A stretch of 48,072 bases of DNA. Origin: an uncultured Clostridia bacterium (GTDB taxonomy: Bacteria > Bacillota > Clostridia > TANB77 > CAG-508). Made by a program: the position numbers and the translations under genes. Below are positions 34,431 through 42,728 of the stretch, piece by piece. How positions within the stretch are numbered: position 1 is the first letter of the stretch; every line of letters starts with the position of its first letter. The stretch lies in NCBI GenBank assembly GCA_944393385.1, contig CALYAA010000013.1:1-48072 (forward strand), written 5' to 3'. The notes below the pieces were generated by a model, which was not told the DNA's origin, did not search any database, and saw only the letters and a list, made by a program, of their open reading frames with translations.

Positions 34431-34511
34431 TTTTTATAATGTGAATATAAAATAAAATCTAAAAGCAAAAATAAAAACTTCAAAAATACTAAAAAAGGAG
34501 GTTGAACTTTA

Positions 34512-34820
34512 ATGAGAATCAAAAAAGGAGATACTGTTCAAGTTTTATCTGGAAATGATAAAGATAAAAAAGGAGAAGTATTAGAGGTAATACCTAAAGA
34601 TTCAAAGATTGTTGTAAAAGGTGTAAATGTTAGAAAAAAACATGTTAAACCTAGAAAACAAGGTGAAGAAGGCGGAATTATTCCAGTTGAATGTGCAATT
34701 AATAGTTCAAAAGTAAATATTGTATGTCCAAAATGTGGAAAAGCTACAAGAGTTGGATATAAAGTAGAAAATGGAAAAAAAGTTCGTATTTGTAAAAAAT
34801 GTGGAGCTATAATTAAATAG
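34512..34820 (+). CDS. rplX: 50S ribosomal protein L24
   Basis: Initiates 50S assembly. 102 residues with the KOW motif KGDTVQVLSGNDKDKKGEVLEV. The C-terminus carries CPKCG and CKKCG, a zinc ribbon found in some L24 proteins. An 81-base spacer upstream holds TATAAT (34435-34440) with no matching -35. Confidence 0.96.
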   Translation: MRIKKGDTVQVLSGNDKDKKGEVLEVIPKDSKIVVKGVNVRKKHVKPRKQGEEGGIIPVECAINSSKVNIVCPKCGKATRVGYKVENGKKVRICKKCGAIIK

Positions 34821-34841
34821 TGAAAGGAGGAAACTAATAAG

Positions 34842-35381
34842 ATGGAAAAACTTAGAGAACAATATGAAAAAGAAGTTGTACCAGCTTTAATGAAAAAATT
34901 TCAATACAAATCTATTATGCAAGTTCCAAAACTTGATAAAATAGTTATAAATATTGGTTTAGGTGACACAAAAGAAAACCCTAAATCATTAGAAAATGCA
35001 GCAAATGATTTAGCACAAATAACAGGACAAAAACCAGTTATTACAAAGGCTAAAAAATCAATAGCAGCTTTCAAATTAAGAGAAGGAGCAAATGTTGGAT
35101 GTAAAGTAACATTAAGATCAGGAAAAATGTATGATTTTGCATATAAATTATTTAATGTTGCACTTCCAAGAGTAAGAGACTTTAGAGGAGTTTCAAGCGA
35201 TTCTTTTGATGGAAGAGGAAATTATTCAATGGGTATTAAAGAACAATTAATATTCCCAGAAATAGAATATGATAAAGTAGATAAATTAAGAGGTATGGAT
35301 ATCATATTTGTAACAACAGCTGAAACAGACGAAGAGGCAAAAGAATTATTAAAATTATTAGGAATGCCTTTCAAAGCATAA
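34842..35381 (+). CDS. rplE: 50S ribosomal protein L5
   Basis: Binds 5S rRNA in the central protuberance. 179 residues with [48 protein letters not shown] and [18 protein letters not shown]. The start [22 protein letters not shown] follows GAAAGGAGG. Confidence 0.97.
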   Translation: MEKLREQYEKEVVPALMKKFQYKSIMQVPKLDKIVINIGLGDTKENPKSLENAANDLAQITGQKPVITKAKKSIAAFKLREGANVGCKVTLRSGKMYDFAYKLFNVALPRVRDFRGVSSDSFDGRGNYSMGIKEQLIFPEIEYDKVDKLRGMDIIFVTTAETDEEAKELLKLLGMPFKA

Positions 35382-35403
35382 TTTTAAGGAGGAGTAAATA
35401 ACA

Positions 35404-35589
35404 ATGGCTAAAAAATCATTGAAAGTAAAACAAGCTAGACCACAAAAATATGCTACAAGAGAATATAATAGATGCAGAATTTGTGGTAGACCACATGCCT
35501 ATATTAGAAAATATGGAATTTGCCGTGTATGTTTCAGAGAATTAGCTCATAAAGGTGAAATTCCAGGTGTAAAAAAAGCAAGTTGGTAA
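35404..35589 (+). CDS. rpsZ: 30S ribosomal protein S14, zinc (type Z) form
   Basis: 61 residues. The zinc ligands are in CRICGRPH and CRVCF, which defines the short zinc form usual in Gram-positive bacteria. AAGGAGGAG precedes ATG 35404. A 133-base structured spacer separates it from rpsH. Confidence 0.96.
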   Translation: MAKKSLKVKQARPQKYATREYNRCRICGRPHAYIRKYGICRVCFRELAHKGEIPGVKKASW

Positions 35590-35623
35590 TAGCTAATATA
35601 AAACCAAAACAAATTAATAATAT

Positions 35624-35699
35624 ATAATCACTTTATGGCAATGTATGTAGAGTGATACTTACTTAATTGAAAGTGATTTATAGGGAAAAGTAATCCCTA
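35624..35699 (+). promoter_or_regulatory. Structured spacer upstream of rpsH
   Basis: AATCACTTT (35626-35634) can pair perfectly with AAAGTGATT (35670-35678), or with 7 of 8 bases of AGAGTGAT (35649-35656). The two pairings exclude each other. A second hairpin, TAGGGA/TCCCTA (35681-35699), sits just before the ribosome-binding site. In E. coli S8 controls this operon by binding mRNA, so a similar role is possible. Confidence 0.5.
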
Positions 35700-35722
35700 A
35701 CAATTGAAAGGAGGAAAGTAAA

Positions 35723-36121
35723 TTGAATACTACAGATCCAATAGCAGATATGTTAACAAGAATTAGAAATGCAAATAGTGCAAAACATAAAACAGTTGAT
35801 GTACCAGCTTCAAAAATGAAGAATGCAATTGCTGAAATCTTATTTAAAGAAGGCTATATAAAATCATTTGAAGTAATTAACAATGAAAATCAAGGAATTA
35901 TAAGAATTACATTAAAATATGATGAAAAAGGTACAAGAGTAATTGATGGAATAAAAAGAATCAGTAAACCAGGATTAAGAGTATATGCTAATAAAGAAGA
36001 ATTACCAAAAGTTTTAAATGGTTTAGGAATAGCAATTATTTCTACATCAAAAGGATTAAAAACTGATAAAGAAGCTAGAGAAGCAGGAATAGGTGGAGAA
36101 GTTTTAGCATATATATGGTAA
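35723..36121 (+). CDS. rpsH: 30S ribosomal protein S8
   Basis: Binds the central domain of 16S rRNA. 132 residues, [28 protein letters not shown], ending [11 protein letters not shown], all conserved. The start is TTG at 35723 after AAAGGAGG; no ATG fits. A weak start behind hairpins may keep expression low unless the structures open. Confidence 0.96.
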   Translation: MNTTDPIADMLTRIRNANSAKHKTVDVPASKMKNAIAEILFKEGYIKSFEVINNENQGIIRITLKYDEKGTRVIDGIKRISKPGLRVYANKEELPKVLNGLGIAIISTSKGLKTDKEAREAGIGGEVLAYIW

Positions 36122-36134
36122 TTTAATATATATA

Positions 36135-36165
36135 AACTTATTAATTAATAACCTAATAATAAGTT
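36135..36165 (+). promoter_or_regulatory. Hairpin between rpsH and rplF
   Basis: AACTTATTA (36135-36143) and TAATAAGTT (36157-36165), 9 bp perfect, loop of 13. AT-only, so stability is modest. The rest of the spacer shows nothing else apart from AAGGAAGG before rplF. Confidence 0.4.
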
Positions 36166-36212
36166 ATTAAAAAATTTTATATTGCGTATAAATAAAGGAA
36201 GGTGAAAACAAA

Positions 36213-36749
36213 ATGTCAAGAATTGGAAATAAAGCAATTGCAATACCTAGTGGTGTTGAAGTTACAGTTAATGATCATAAAATTACTGTAAAAGGACCAA
36301 AAGGTGCATTAGAAAGGGAAATACATAAAAATATTTCTGTAACAGTTGAAAATAATGAAGTTAAAGTTACTAGACCAAATGATGAAGCTCTTAACAGAAG
36401 TTTACATGGTTTAACAAGAACTTTAATCAATAATATGATACATGGTGTTTTAAATGAATATACTAGAGAATTACAAATAAATGGTGTTGGATATAGAGCT
36501 GCAAAACAAGGAACAGATTTAAATTTAACATTAGGATATTCTCATCCAGTTATATTTAAAGCTCCAGCTGGAATATCATTTGATGTTCCAAATCCAAATA
36601 CAATTATAGTAAAAGGAATTGATAAAGAATTAGTTGGTCAAACTGCTGCTGATATTAGAACAAAAAGACCACCTGAAGTATATAGAGGAAAAGGTATTAA
36701 ATATGCTGAAGAAGTTATTAGACGTAAAGAAGGTAAAACAGGCAAATAA
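36213..36749 (+). CDS. rplF: 50S ribosomal protein L6
   Basis: Binds near the GTPase centre. 178 residues, [34 protein letters not shown], ending [27 protein letters not shown]; both are typical. Confidence 0.97.
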   Translation: MSRIGNKAIAIPSGVEVTVNDHKITVKGPKGALEREIHKNISVTVENNEVKVTRPNDEALNRSLHGLTRTLINNMIHGVLNEYTRELQINGVGYRAAKQGTDLNLTLGYSHPVIFKAPAGISFDVPNPNTIIVKGIDKELVGQTAADIRTKRPPEVYRGKGIKYAEEVIRRKEGKTGK

Positions 36750-36813
36750 ATTCAAATAAAAAGCAACAAAAAGTAAAAGTTTGAACTCAATTTTTTTAGA
36801 AAGGAGTAAAAAG

Positions 36814-37173
36814 ATGATTAAAAAGACAAACAGAAAATTAGAAAGAGAAAAAAGACATGCTAGAGTTAGAAATAAAGTTTCTGGAACAGCTGAAAGACCA
36901 AGATTATGTGTATATAAGAGCAATTCAAATATATATGCACAAATTATTGATGATGTTGCTGGTAATACTTTAGTTCAAGCATCAACATTAGATAAAGAAG
37001 TAAAAACAAAAAAATCTAATATTGAAGCTGCAAAAGAAGTTGGAACATTAATTGCAAAAAGAGCTGCTTCAAAGAAAATAAAAACAGTAGTATATGATCG
37101 TAGTGGATATATTTATCATGGAATCGTAAAAGAACTAGCTGATGCCGCTAGAGAAGGTGGCCTTGAATTCTAA
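36814..37173 (+). CDS. rplR: 50S ribosomal protein L18
   Basis: Binds 5S rRNA. 119 residues, [31 protein letters not shown], with [26 protein letters not shown] at the C-terminus. An in-frame upstream start at 36781 is rejected because AAAGGAG (36800-36806) precedes ATG 36814 at the right distance. Confidence 0.97.
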   Translation: MIKKTNRKLEREKRHARVRNKVSGTAERPRLCVYKSNSNIYAQIIDDVAGNTLVQASTLDKEVKTKKSNIEAAKEVGTLIAKRAASKKIKTVVYDRSGYIYHGIVKELADAAREGGLEF

Positions 37174-37228
37174 TTTTATAAAAAAGTTAAAAATATGCTT
37201 AAATTAAAAGGAGGGAAAAACAAAACCT

Positions 37229-37720
37229 ATGGAAGAAAATAAAATGCCAGAGTTAAAAGAAAAAGTAGTTGCTATTAACAGAGTTGCAAAAGTAGTAAAA
37301 GGTGGTAGAACATTTAGATTCAGTGCTGTTGTAATTGTTGGAGATGAAAATGGACATGTAGGAATTGGAAATGGAAAAGCTGCTGAAGTACCAGATGCAA
37401 TTAAAAAAGCAATACAAGAAGCAAAGAAAAACTTAATAGAAGTTCCTGTTGTTGGAACAACAATACCTCATGAATATGTTGGTGAATTTGGTAGTGCTAA
37501 AGTAATACTAAAACCAGCTAAAGTTGGTACAGGACTTATTACAGGAGGAAGTGTAAGACCAGTGCTTGAACTTGCAGGATATAGAGATGTTCGTACAAAA
37601 GTTCTTGGAACAAATAATCCAAGAAATGTTGTATACGCAACTCTTGAAGGACTAAAAAATATGAGAACAATAGAACAAGTTGCTAAAAAAAGAAATAAAA
37701 AAGTAGAAGATATTTTATAA
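37229..37720 (+). CDS. rpsE: 30S ribosomal protein S5
   Basis: Controls decoding accuracy. 163 residues, [33 protein letters not shown] start and [26 protein letters not shown] 37229 lies 14 bases from AAGGAGGG; the later ATG 37244 would be still further. The gene is followed by a 100-base spacer without rpmD. Confidence 0.96.
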   Translation: MEENKMPELKEKVVAINRVAKVVKGGRTFRFSAVVIVGDENGHVGIGNGKAAEVPDAIKKAIQEAKKNLIEVPVVGTTIPHEYVGEFGSAKVILKPAKVGTGLITGGSVRPVLELAGYRDVRTKVLGTNNPRNVVYATLEGLKNMRTIEQVAKKRNKKVEDIL

Positions 37721-37729
37721 TTTATAAAA

Positions 37730-37781
37730 ATAGCAATCTTGTAGTGTTCTAAATTAAATGTAAATTAAAACAAGTTGCTAT
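37730..37781 (+). promoter_or_regulatory. Hairpin in the place where rpmD is missing
   Basis: ATAGCAA plus CTTG (37730-37741, with one bulged T) pairs with CAAGTTGCTAT (37771-37781), 11 bp. The spacer holds no ORF long enough for L30 (~58 residues). Confidence 0.5.
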
Positions 37782-37820
37782 AAATAATCTAAAGTCAAAA
37801 ATAGGGAGGTGCAAGACAAA

Positions 37821-38255
37821 ATGAAACTAGGAGAATTAAAACCAGCTGTTGAAAAAGTTAATAGAAAAAGAGTTGGACGTGGAATAGGTTCTGGAACAGG
37901 AAAAACTTCTGGAAAAGGTCATAAAGGACAAAAAGCAAGAAGTGGTGGAGGAGTTAGACGTGGATTTGAAGGTGGTCAAACACCATTATATAGACGTCTA
38001 CCAAAAAGAGGATTTACAAATATTCATGCAAATAAATACACAGAAGTAACACTAACCATGTTAAATAAATCAAAAGCAACTGATGTAACAGCAGAAAGTT
38101 TAGTAGAAGAAGGAATTATTGGAAAAATAAATGATGGTATTGTAGTTTTAGCTACAGGTAATTTAGATAAAAAATTAAATGTAAAAGCCAAAAGATTCAC
38201 TGCTACTGCAAAAGAAAAAATAGAAGCCTTAGGCGGAAAGGCAGAGGTGATTTAA
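37821..38255 (+). CDS. rplO: 50S ribosomal protein L15
   Basis: Late 50S assembly protein. 144 residues, [65 protein letters not shown], quoted here only as the family signature in the first 65 positions: [20 protein letters not shown] is decisive. AGGGAGGTG precedes ATG 37821; an earlier GTG (37809) is inside that site. The stop abuts the secY start. Confidence 0.95.
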   Translation: MKLGELKPAVEKVNRKRVGRGIGSGTGKTSGKGHKGQKARSGGGVRRGFEGGQTPLYRRLPKRGFTNIHANKYTEVTLTMLNKSKATDVTAESLVEEGIIGKINDGIVVLATGNLDKKLNVKAKRFTATAKEKIEALGGKAEVI

Positions 38256-39575
38256 TTGTTTAAAACAATCAGAAATGCTTTAAAAACACCAGATGTAAGA
38301 AAAAGATTATTATACACATTATTATTAATTATATTATTTAGACTAGGATGTTATATAACAGTACCAGGAGTTAACACAATTATTTTAAATGAAGCAATGT
38401 CTTCAGCAAATGGAATTGCAGGATTTATTGATATTATTTCAGGAGGAGCTTTTTCTAGATTCTCAATTTTTGCAATGTCAATAAGTCCATATATCACAGC
38501 TTCAATAGTTGTTCAATTATTAGCAATGGTTATTCCTTCACTTGAAAGAATGGTAAAAGAAGGCGGAGAAGAAGGAAGAAGAGTAATGAACAAATGGACT
38601 AAAATAATTACAATTATTTTAGCCTTAATAGAAGCTATTGGAATTTATTTAGGATATAGATCTACAGGAATATTTATAAATGAAGGATGGTTAACGGGAA
38701 TATTAGTTGTTGCATCACTTGTAGCAGGTACATCACTACTTATGTGGTTAGGAGAGCAAATTACAAGTAGAGGAATTGGAAATGGTATTTCAATTATAAT
38801 ATTTATAGGAATTATATCAGGACTACCTTCTGGAATAACTACAATTTGGAATTTAATATTCACAAGTACAGGATTTAGCACAGTTGGTTTAATCACAGCA
38901 TTAGGAATTATTATTGGTGCACTATTATTAGTTGCTGGAGTTGTATTTGTACAACAAGCAGAAAGAAGAGTACCAGTACAATATTCTAAAAAGGTAGTTG
39001 GAAGAAAAATGGTAGGAGCACAAAGTACACATATACCATTAAAACTTGCCATGGCAGGTGTTATGCCAGTAATTTTTGCTTCATCATTTATGACATTTCC
39101 AGCAATGATAATTTCTATATTTGTTAAAGATGTATCTACATTAACAGGATTTTGGGCAGGAGTTTATAATTTCTCTATTGCTACATCATCATCTAGTGTT
39201 GGATGGGGATATTCTCTTGCAAATGCAATTGTATATTTATTATTAATTATGGGATTTACATTTTTCTATACTTATGCAACATTTAATCCAGCAGAAGTAT
39301 CAAATAATATTAAGAAAAATGGAGGATTTATTCCTGGAATAAGAGCTGGAAAACCAACAACTGATTATTTATCTTCAATAATTTCAAAATTAACTATGTT
39401 TGGAGGTTTATTCTTAGCAGTAATAGCTATACTTCCAATGTTATTAAGATTTACAAATTTAAATGTTTCATTTGGTGGAACATCAATATTAATCGTTGTA
39501 GGAGTTGCTCTTGAAACAGTTCAACAATTAGAATCACAATTAGTAATGAGACATTACAAAGGATTTCTAGAATAG
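38256..39575 (+). CDS. secY: Protein translocase channel subunit SecY
   Basis: The membrane pore of the general secretion pathway, with SecE and SecG. 439 residues and ten membrane segments. GCYITVPGVNT, GGAFSRFSIFAMSISPYITASIVVQLL (plug and TM2 region), QQAERRVPVQYSKKV and the C-terminal FGGTSILIVVGVALETVQQLESQL are conserved. The start is TTG at 38256, directly after the rplO stop. A GCAGAGGTG within rplO supplies the ribosome-binding site, so translation is coupled. Confidence 0.97.
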   Translation: MFKTIRNALKTPDVRKRLLYTLLLIILFRLGCYITVPGVNTIILNEAMSSANGIAGFIDIISGGAFSRFSIFAMSISPYITASIVVQLLAMVIPSLERMVKEGGEEGRRVMNKWTKIITIILALIEAIGIYLGYRSTGIFINEGWLTGILVVASLVAGTSLLMWLGEQITSRGIGNGISIIIFIGIISGLPSGITTIWNLIFTSTGFSTVGLITALGIIIGALLLVAGVVFVQQAERRVPVQYSKKVVGRKMVGAQSTHIPLKLAMAGVMPVIFASSFMTFPAMIISIFVKDVSTLTGFWAGVYNFSIATSSSSVGWGYSLANAIVYLLLIMGFTFFYTYATFNPAEVSNNIKKNGGFIPGIRAGKPTTDYLSSIISKLTMFGGLFLAVIAILPMLLRFTNLNVSFGGTSILIVVGVALETVQQLESQLVMRHYKGFLE

Positions 39576-39615
39576 AGAGATTAAGACACATATCTTATGT
39601 TAGGAGGGATTTAAT

Positions 39616-39801
39616 ATGGCACAGCCAAAAAGAAGATGGTCAAAAGCAAGAACACATGCAAAAAGATCAACATGGAAAGTTGATGCTCCAAAATTTGCAA
39701 CTTGTCCTCACTGCCATGAGCCAGTATTACCACATAGAGTATGCTCAAATTGCGGATATTATGATGGAAAAGAAGTAGTTGCAAAAAAGGAAGAAAATTA
39801 A
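39616..39801 (+). CDS. rpmF: 50S ribosomal protein L32
   Basis: 61 residues, MAQPKRRWSKARTHAKRSTWK, with CPHCHE and CSNCGYY forming the zinc site. It follows secY by 40 bases. In most Gram-positive bacteria adk or map follows secY and rpmF lies elsewhere, so this position is unusual. AGGAGGG precedes it. Confidence 0.95.
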   Translation: MAQPKRRWSKARTHAKRSTWKVDAPKFATCPHCHEPVLPHRVCSNCGYYDGKEVVAKKEEN

Positions 39802-39807
39802 TTAAAT

Positions 39808-39835
39808 GACAAAACACCATTTGGTGTTTTTTGTC
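39808..39835 (+). terminator. Terminator of the ribosomal operon
   Basis: GACAAAACACC (39808-39818) pairs with GGTGTTTTTTGTC (39823-39835); T-rich 3' arm. It sits 7 bases after rpmF. Confidence 0.75.
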
Positions 39836-39865
39836 ATGTTCTATATTATAGGGGAGGATATTATA

Positions 39866-41299
39866 ATGAAGAATTTAAGAAAAACAAAAATAGTAGGAAC
39901 AATTGGACCAGCAAGTGAAAATAAATTAGAAGAATTATTTGAAGCAGGACTTAATGTTTGCAGAATAAATTATTCACATGGAAGTTGGGATGAACAATCA
40001 GAAAAAACAGAAAAAATTATTGAATTAAGAGAAAAATTAGATTTACCAATTGCATTATTATTAGACATGAAAGGTCCAGAAATAAGAACAGGAATGTTAT
40101 ATACAGGAAAAAATACAAAAATTCAATTAAAAGATGGACAAAAATTCACATTAGTTAATGATGACATAGAAGGAAATGAAGAAAGAGTTTCTGTAACATA
40201 TAAAGAATTATATAAAGATGTAAAACCAGGAACAAAGATTCTAATTGATGATGGTGCAATTGAATTAAAAGTTGATGAAGTTGTTGGAAAAGATATTGTT
40301 ACTACAGTTGTTCATGGAAATGGATTAGGAAGCAGAAAAACAATGAATTTACCTGGAACAATAATTAGATTACCAGGTTTAGCTGAAAAAGACATTGCAG
40401 ACCTTAAAACAGCATGTGAACATGACTATGATTTTGTTGCAATATCATTTGCAAGAAATTTAGATGATATAAGACAAGTTAGAAAAGTATTAGATGAAAA
40501 TGGTGGAAAAGATATTCAAATAATAACAAAAATAGAAAATGTAGAAGGATTATCAAATTTAGATGCTATTCTAGATGAAGCTGATGGACAAATGATTGCT
40601 CGTGGTGATATGGCTACAGAAACAGACTTTACAGAACCACCAGTAGTTCAAAAAAGAATTATTAGAGGATGTAACAAACTATATAGACCAGCTATTACAG
40701 CAACTCAAATGTTAGAATCTATGACACATCAACCATTACCAACTAGAGCAGAAGCAAGTGATGTTGCAAATGCAATATATGATAGAACAAGTGCTGTAAT
40801 GCTTTCAGGAGAATGTGCTCAAGGTGATTATCCTGTTGAATGTGTTCAAACAATGGTAAAAATTGCTAATAGAGTTGAACCAGAAATACATTATTGGAAA
40901 AGATTTGACAATAATGAAGATATTGATTTATCTAATGATGAAGCAAAAATTGCATATTCAGCTTGTGTAACAGCTAAAAATACAAATGCAAATGCAATCG
41001 TAGCATATACACATACTGGAGATTCTGCAAGAATATTAGCAGGACTAGGTGCAGGATGCCCAATATTAGCTATAACAGACAATAAGAGAACATTCCATCA
41101 ATTAGGATTATGTTGGAATGTAACACCAATCTTAGTTGAAGCTGGTAACTCAATTGAAGAAACAATTGATAAAGGTATTCAAAAATTAAAAGACAAAGAA
41201 ATCCTTGAAAAAGGTGATGTTATTGTAATATCTGGAGGAGCAAAAAAATTCACAAGTGGAATGACAACAAAAGTTCTAGGTGGAATTTTAAGAGTTTAA
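39866..41299 (+). CDS. pyk: Pyruvate kinase
   Basis: Last ATP-making step of glycolysis: phosphoenolpyruvate plus ADP to pyruvate plus ATP. 477 residues, without the extra C-terminal PEP-utiliser domain of many Bacilli. LRKTKIVGTIGPASENK, LLDMKGPEIRTG, ITKIENVEGLSNLDAIL and RPAITATQMLESM are family motifs. The usual ARGDLGVE reads ARGDMATE here, a divergent form. GGGGAGGA (39851-39858) fixes ATG 39866; an upstream in-frame start at 39806 would run through the terminator. Confidence 0.95.
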   Translation: MKNLRKTKIVGTIGPASENKLEELFEAGLNVCRINYSHGSWDEQSEKTEKIIELREKLDLPIALLLDMKGPEIRTGMLYTGKNTKIQLKDGQKFTLVNDDIEGNEERVSVTYKELYKDVKPGTKILIDDGAIELKVDEVVGKDIVTTVVHGNGLGSRKTMNLPGTIIRLPGLAEKDIADLKTACEHDYDFVAISFARNLDDIRQVRKVLDENGGKDIQIITKIENVEGLSNLDAILDEADGQMIARGDMATETDFTEPPVVQKRIIRGCNKLYRPAITATQMLESMTHQPLPTRAEASDVANAIYDRTSAVMLSGECAQGDYPVECVQTMVKIANRVEPEIHYWKRFDNNEDIDLSNDEAKIAYSACVTAKNTNANAIVAYTHTGDSARILAGLGAGCPILAITDNKRTFHQLGLCWNVTPILVEAGNSIEETIDKGIQKLKDKEILEKGDVIVISGGAKKFTSGMTTKVLGGILRV

Positions 41300-41338
41300 T
41301 CCAATATAGACAAATATATATTAGTTTTTTTCAAAGTC

Positions 41339-41374
41339 AAAGGGAGGCGAGAATTATCTCGCCTCCCTTTTTGT
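41339..41374. terminator. Strong terminator after pyk
   Basis: AAAGGGAGGCGAGA (41339-41352) and TCTCGCCTCCCTTT (41357-41370), a perfect 14-bp stem with a 4-base loop, then TT. It is G+C-rich and could also stop transcription of the opposing gene at 41398. Confidence 0.9.
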
Positions 41375-41397
41375 GTGTTGAGACCTTATAACCAATC

Positions 41398-42498
41398 TCA
41401 TTTTTGGAGGTATTTGGATGCTTCTTCGAGCAATCCAAAGTAGCCGTCCAGAAGCGTTTTTACAGCATCTCTTTTTGAGATTAAGTAATTTACGTCAAGA
41501 CCCGCCTTGACGACCTCATCATATATGTTGATGAAATCATCAACCAGTGCCGCATTGCCCATGATTTGCTCAAGGACTTCGGGGATGGGAGCTACCTCAA
41601 GATTCTTTTCATCTTCCGGCAATTCCGGAGTTTTGTCAAGCTCCTGAGTGTGCTGAGAAACACTTCCTTCCGTCTGAGAACTTTCAGAAGGATTCTGAAT
41701 GGGAATATTAGGAGTGCTAAAGCTCTCTTCACAAGAAACCGGAATATTAGGAGTGATAGTACTCTCTTCTTCACAAAATTCGGGCAGTTCAATCCCCTTA
41801 TCTTTTAAGAGATGCCCTAAGTTTGCAAAGGGAGAAGCAGTTGTTGCTTCAACTTGGCTAGTGACATTGTCCTCCATTATTGAGCCTCCATTTTCTTCTG
41901 AGAGTAAGTAACATTCACTGATAAAATTCCCAATTACTTCACCTTTACTAATGAAAAGGTTAGCTTCATAGGATTTCATCCCTATGTTCCTTAAACCTCC
42001 GTAAATGAAATTTTCTCTCTTAGACTTTAAGAGATAGATTGTTTTTTCAGTCAGACTTCTGTCGTCTAATCTAAGAAAAATTTCGAGATATGTGATAATA
42101 CCGCTTTTCAAAATTTGGTCAGTACCAAATTCTTTACTGAATTTGGTATAGGCTTCCTCATAACAAGGAAGACTAAAACTAGGCTTCAAAAAATTCTTAT
42201 CGATGTTGGTGGTATACTGCCACCTCAATTCATTTCTGAGCGGAAGAACTAATTCAGGATTAATCCTTTTGCTACCATCTCCTCCTTCATTCACAGAGAG
42301 TCCAAAAAACTTTAATACTCCATCAACAGATTCTTTAAAACTCATATCCCAGAGTTTTTTCTTCAACATATTGCTCGACATGCTAATTGCACTGTCGAAA
42401 CAGCTGTCAAAGAAATTCTCACTTAAAGAGAAACGTTCCAGCTGGAGCTTAAATTTGCTCCGCAAGTTATAGCGACTTTTTTCATTCTGAACGGACAT
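41398..42498 (-). CDS. Unknown protein, foreign base composition, lone minus-strand gene
   Basis: 366 residues, not recognised. Residues 1-185 look globular and mostly helical. Residues ~190-290 are a Glu/Ser/Thr/Pro-rich linker in which CEEESTITPNIPV and CEESFSTPNIPI are an internal duplication. Residues ~295-366 are helical (VDDFINIYDEVVKAGLDVNYL). There is no signal peptide or membrane helix. Base use differs from every neighbour: around 40% G+C by eye, with many C- and G-ending codons. It has a consensus promoter and a GGAGG site seven bases from the ATG. It is convergent with pyk and divergent from der. It was probably acquired by transfer; its function is unknown. Confidence 0.75.
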   Translation of the reverse strand: MSVQNEKSRYNLRSKFKLQLERFSLSENFFDSCFDSAISMSSNMLKKKLWDMSFKESVDGVLKFFGLSVNEGGDGSKRINPELVLPLRNELRWQYTTNIDKNFLKPSFSLPCYEEAYTKFSKEFGTDQILKSGIITYLEIFLRLDDRSLTEKTIYLLKSKRENFIYGGLRNIGMKSYEANLFISKGEVIGNFISECYLLSEENGGSIMEDNVTSQVEATTASPFANLGHLLKDKGIELPEFCEEESTITPNIPVSCEESFSTPNIPIQNPSESSQTEGSVSQHTQELDKTPELPEDEKNLEVAPIPEVLEQIMGNAALVDDFINIYDEVVKAGLDVNYLISKRDAVKTLLDGYFGLLEEASKYLQK

Positions 42499-42543
42499 CT
42501 TTTTACCTCCATTTCAACAATGATGTGTACAACGAATATAATA

Positions 42544-42572
42544 ATTATATCATATCTTACATATTATGTCAA
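42544..42572 (-). promoter_or_regulatory. Consensus promoter of the minus-strand gene
   Basis: On the minus strand TTGACA (42572-42567), exactly 17 bases, TATAAT (42549-42544). The leader before the ATG at 42498 is about 40 bases. Confidence 0.85.
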
Positions 42573-42662
42573 TTCACTTGATGGAAAAATTAGTATACTC
42601 AACTAGAGTTTTTTTAAAAATCTTAAATTATGCAGAGATTTATTAAATGAATTCAAAATTTA

Positions 42663-42691
42663 TTGATATTTTTATTCTTTTATGATATTAT
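42663..42691 (+). promoter_or_regulatory. Promoter of der
   Basis: TTGATA (42663-42668), 17 bases, TATTAT (42686-42691), with TGA just before it (extended -10). Confidence 0.65.
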
Positions 42692-42728
42692 AACTTTGTA
42701 AAAAAAGTATAAGGAAAGGAATAAAAAA

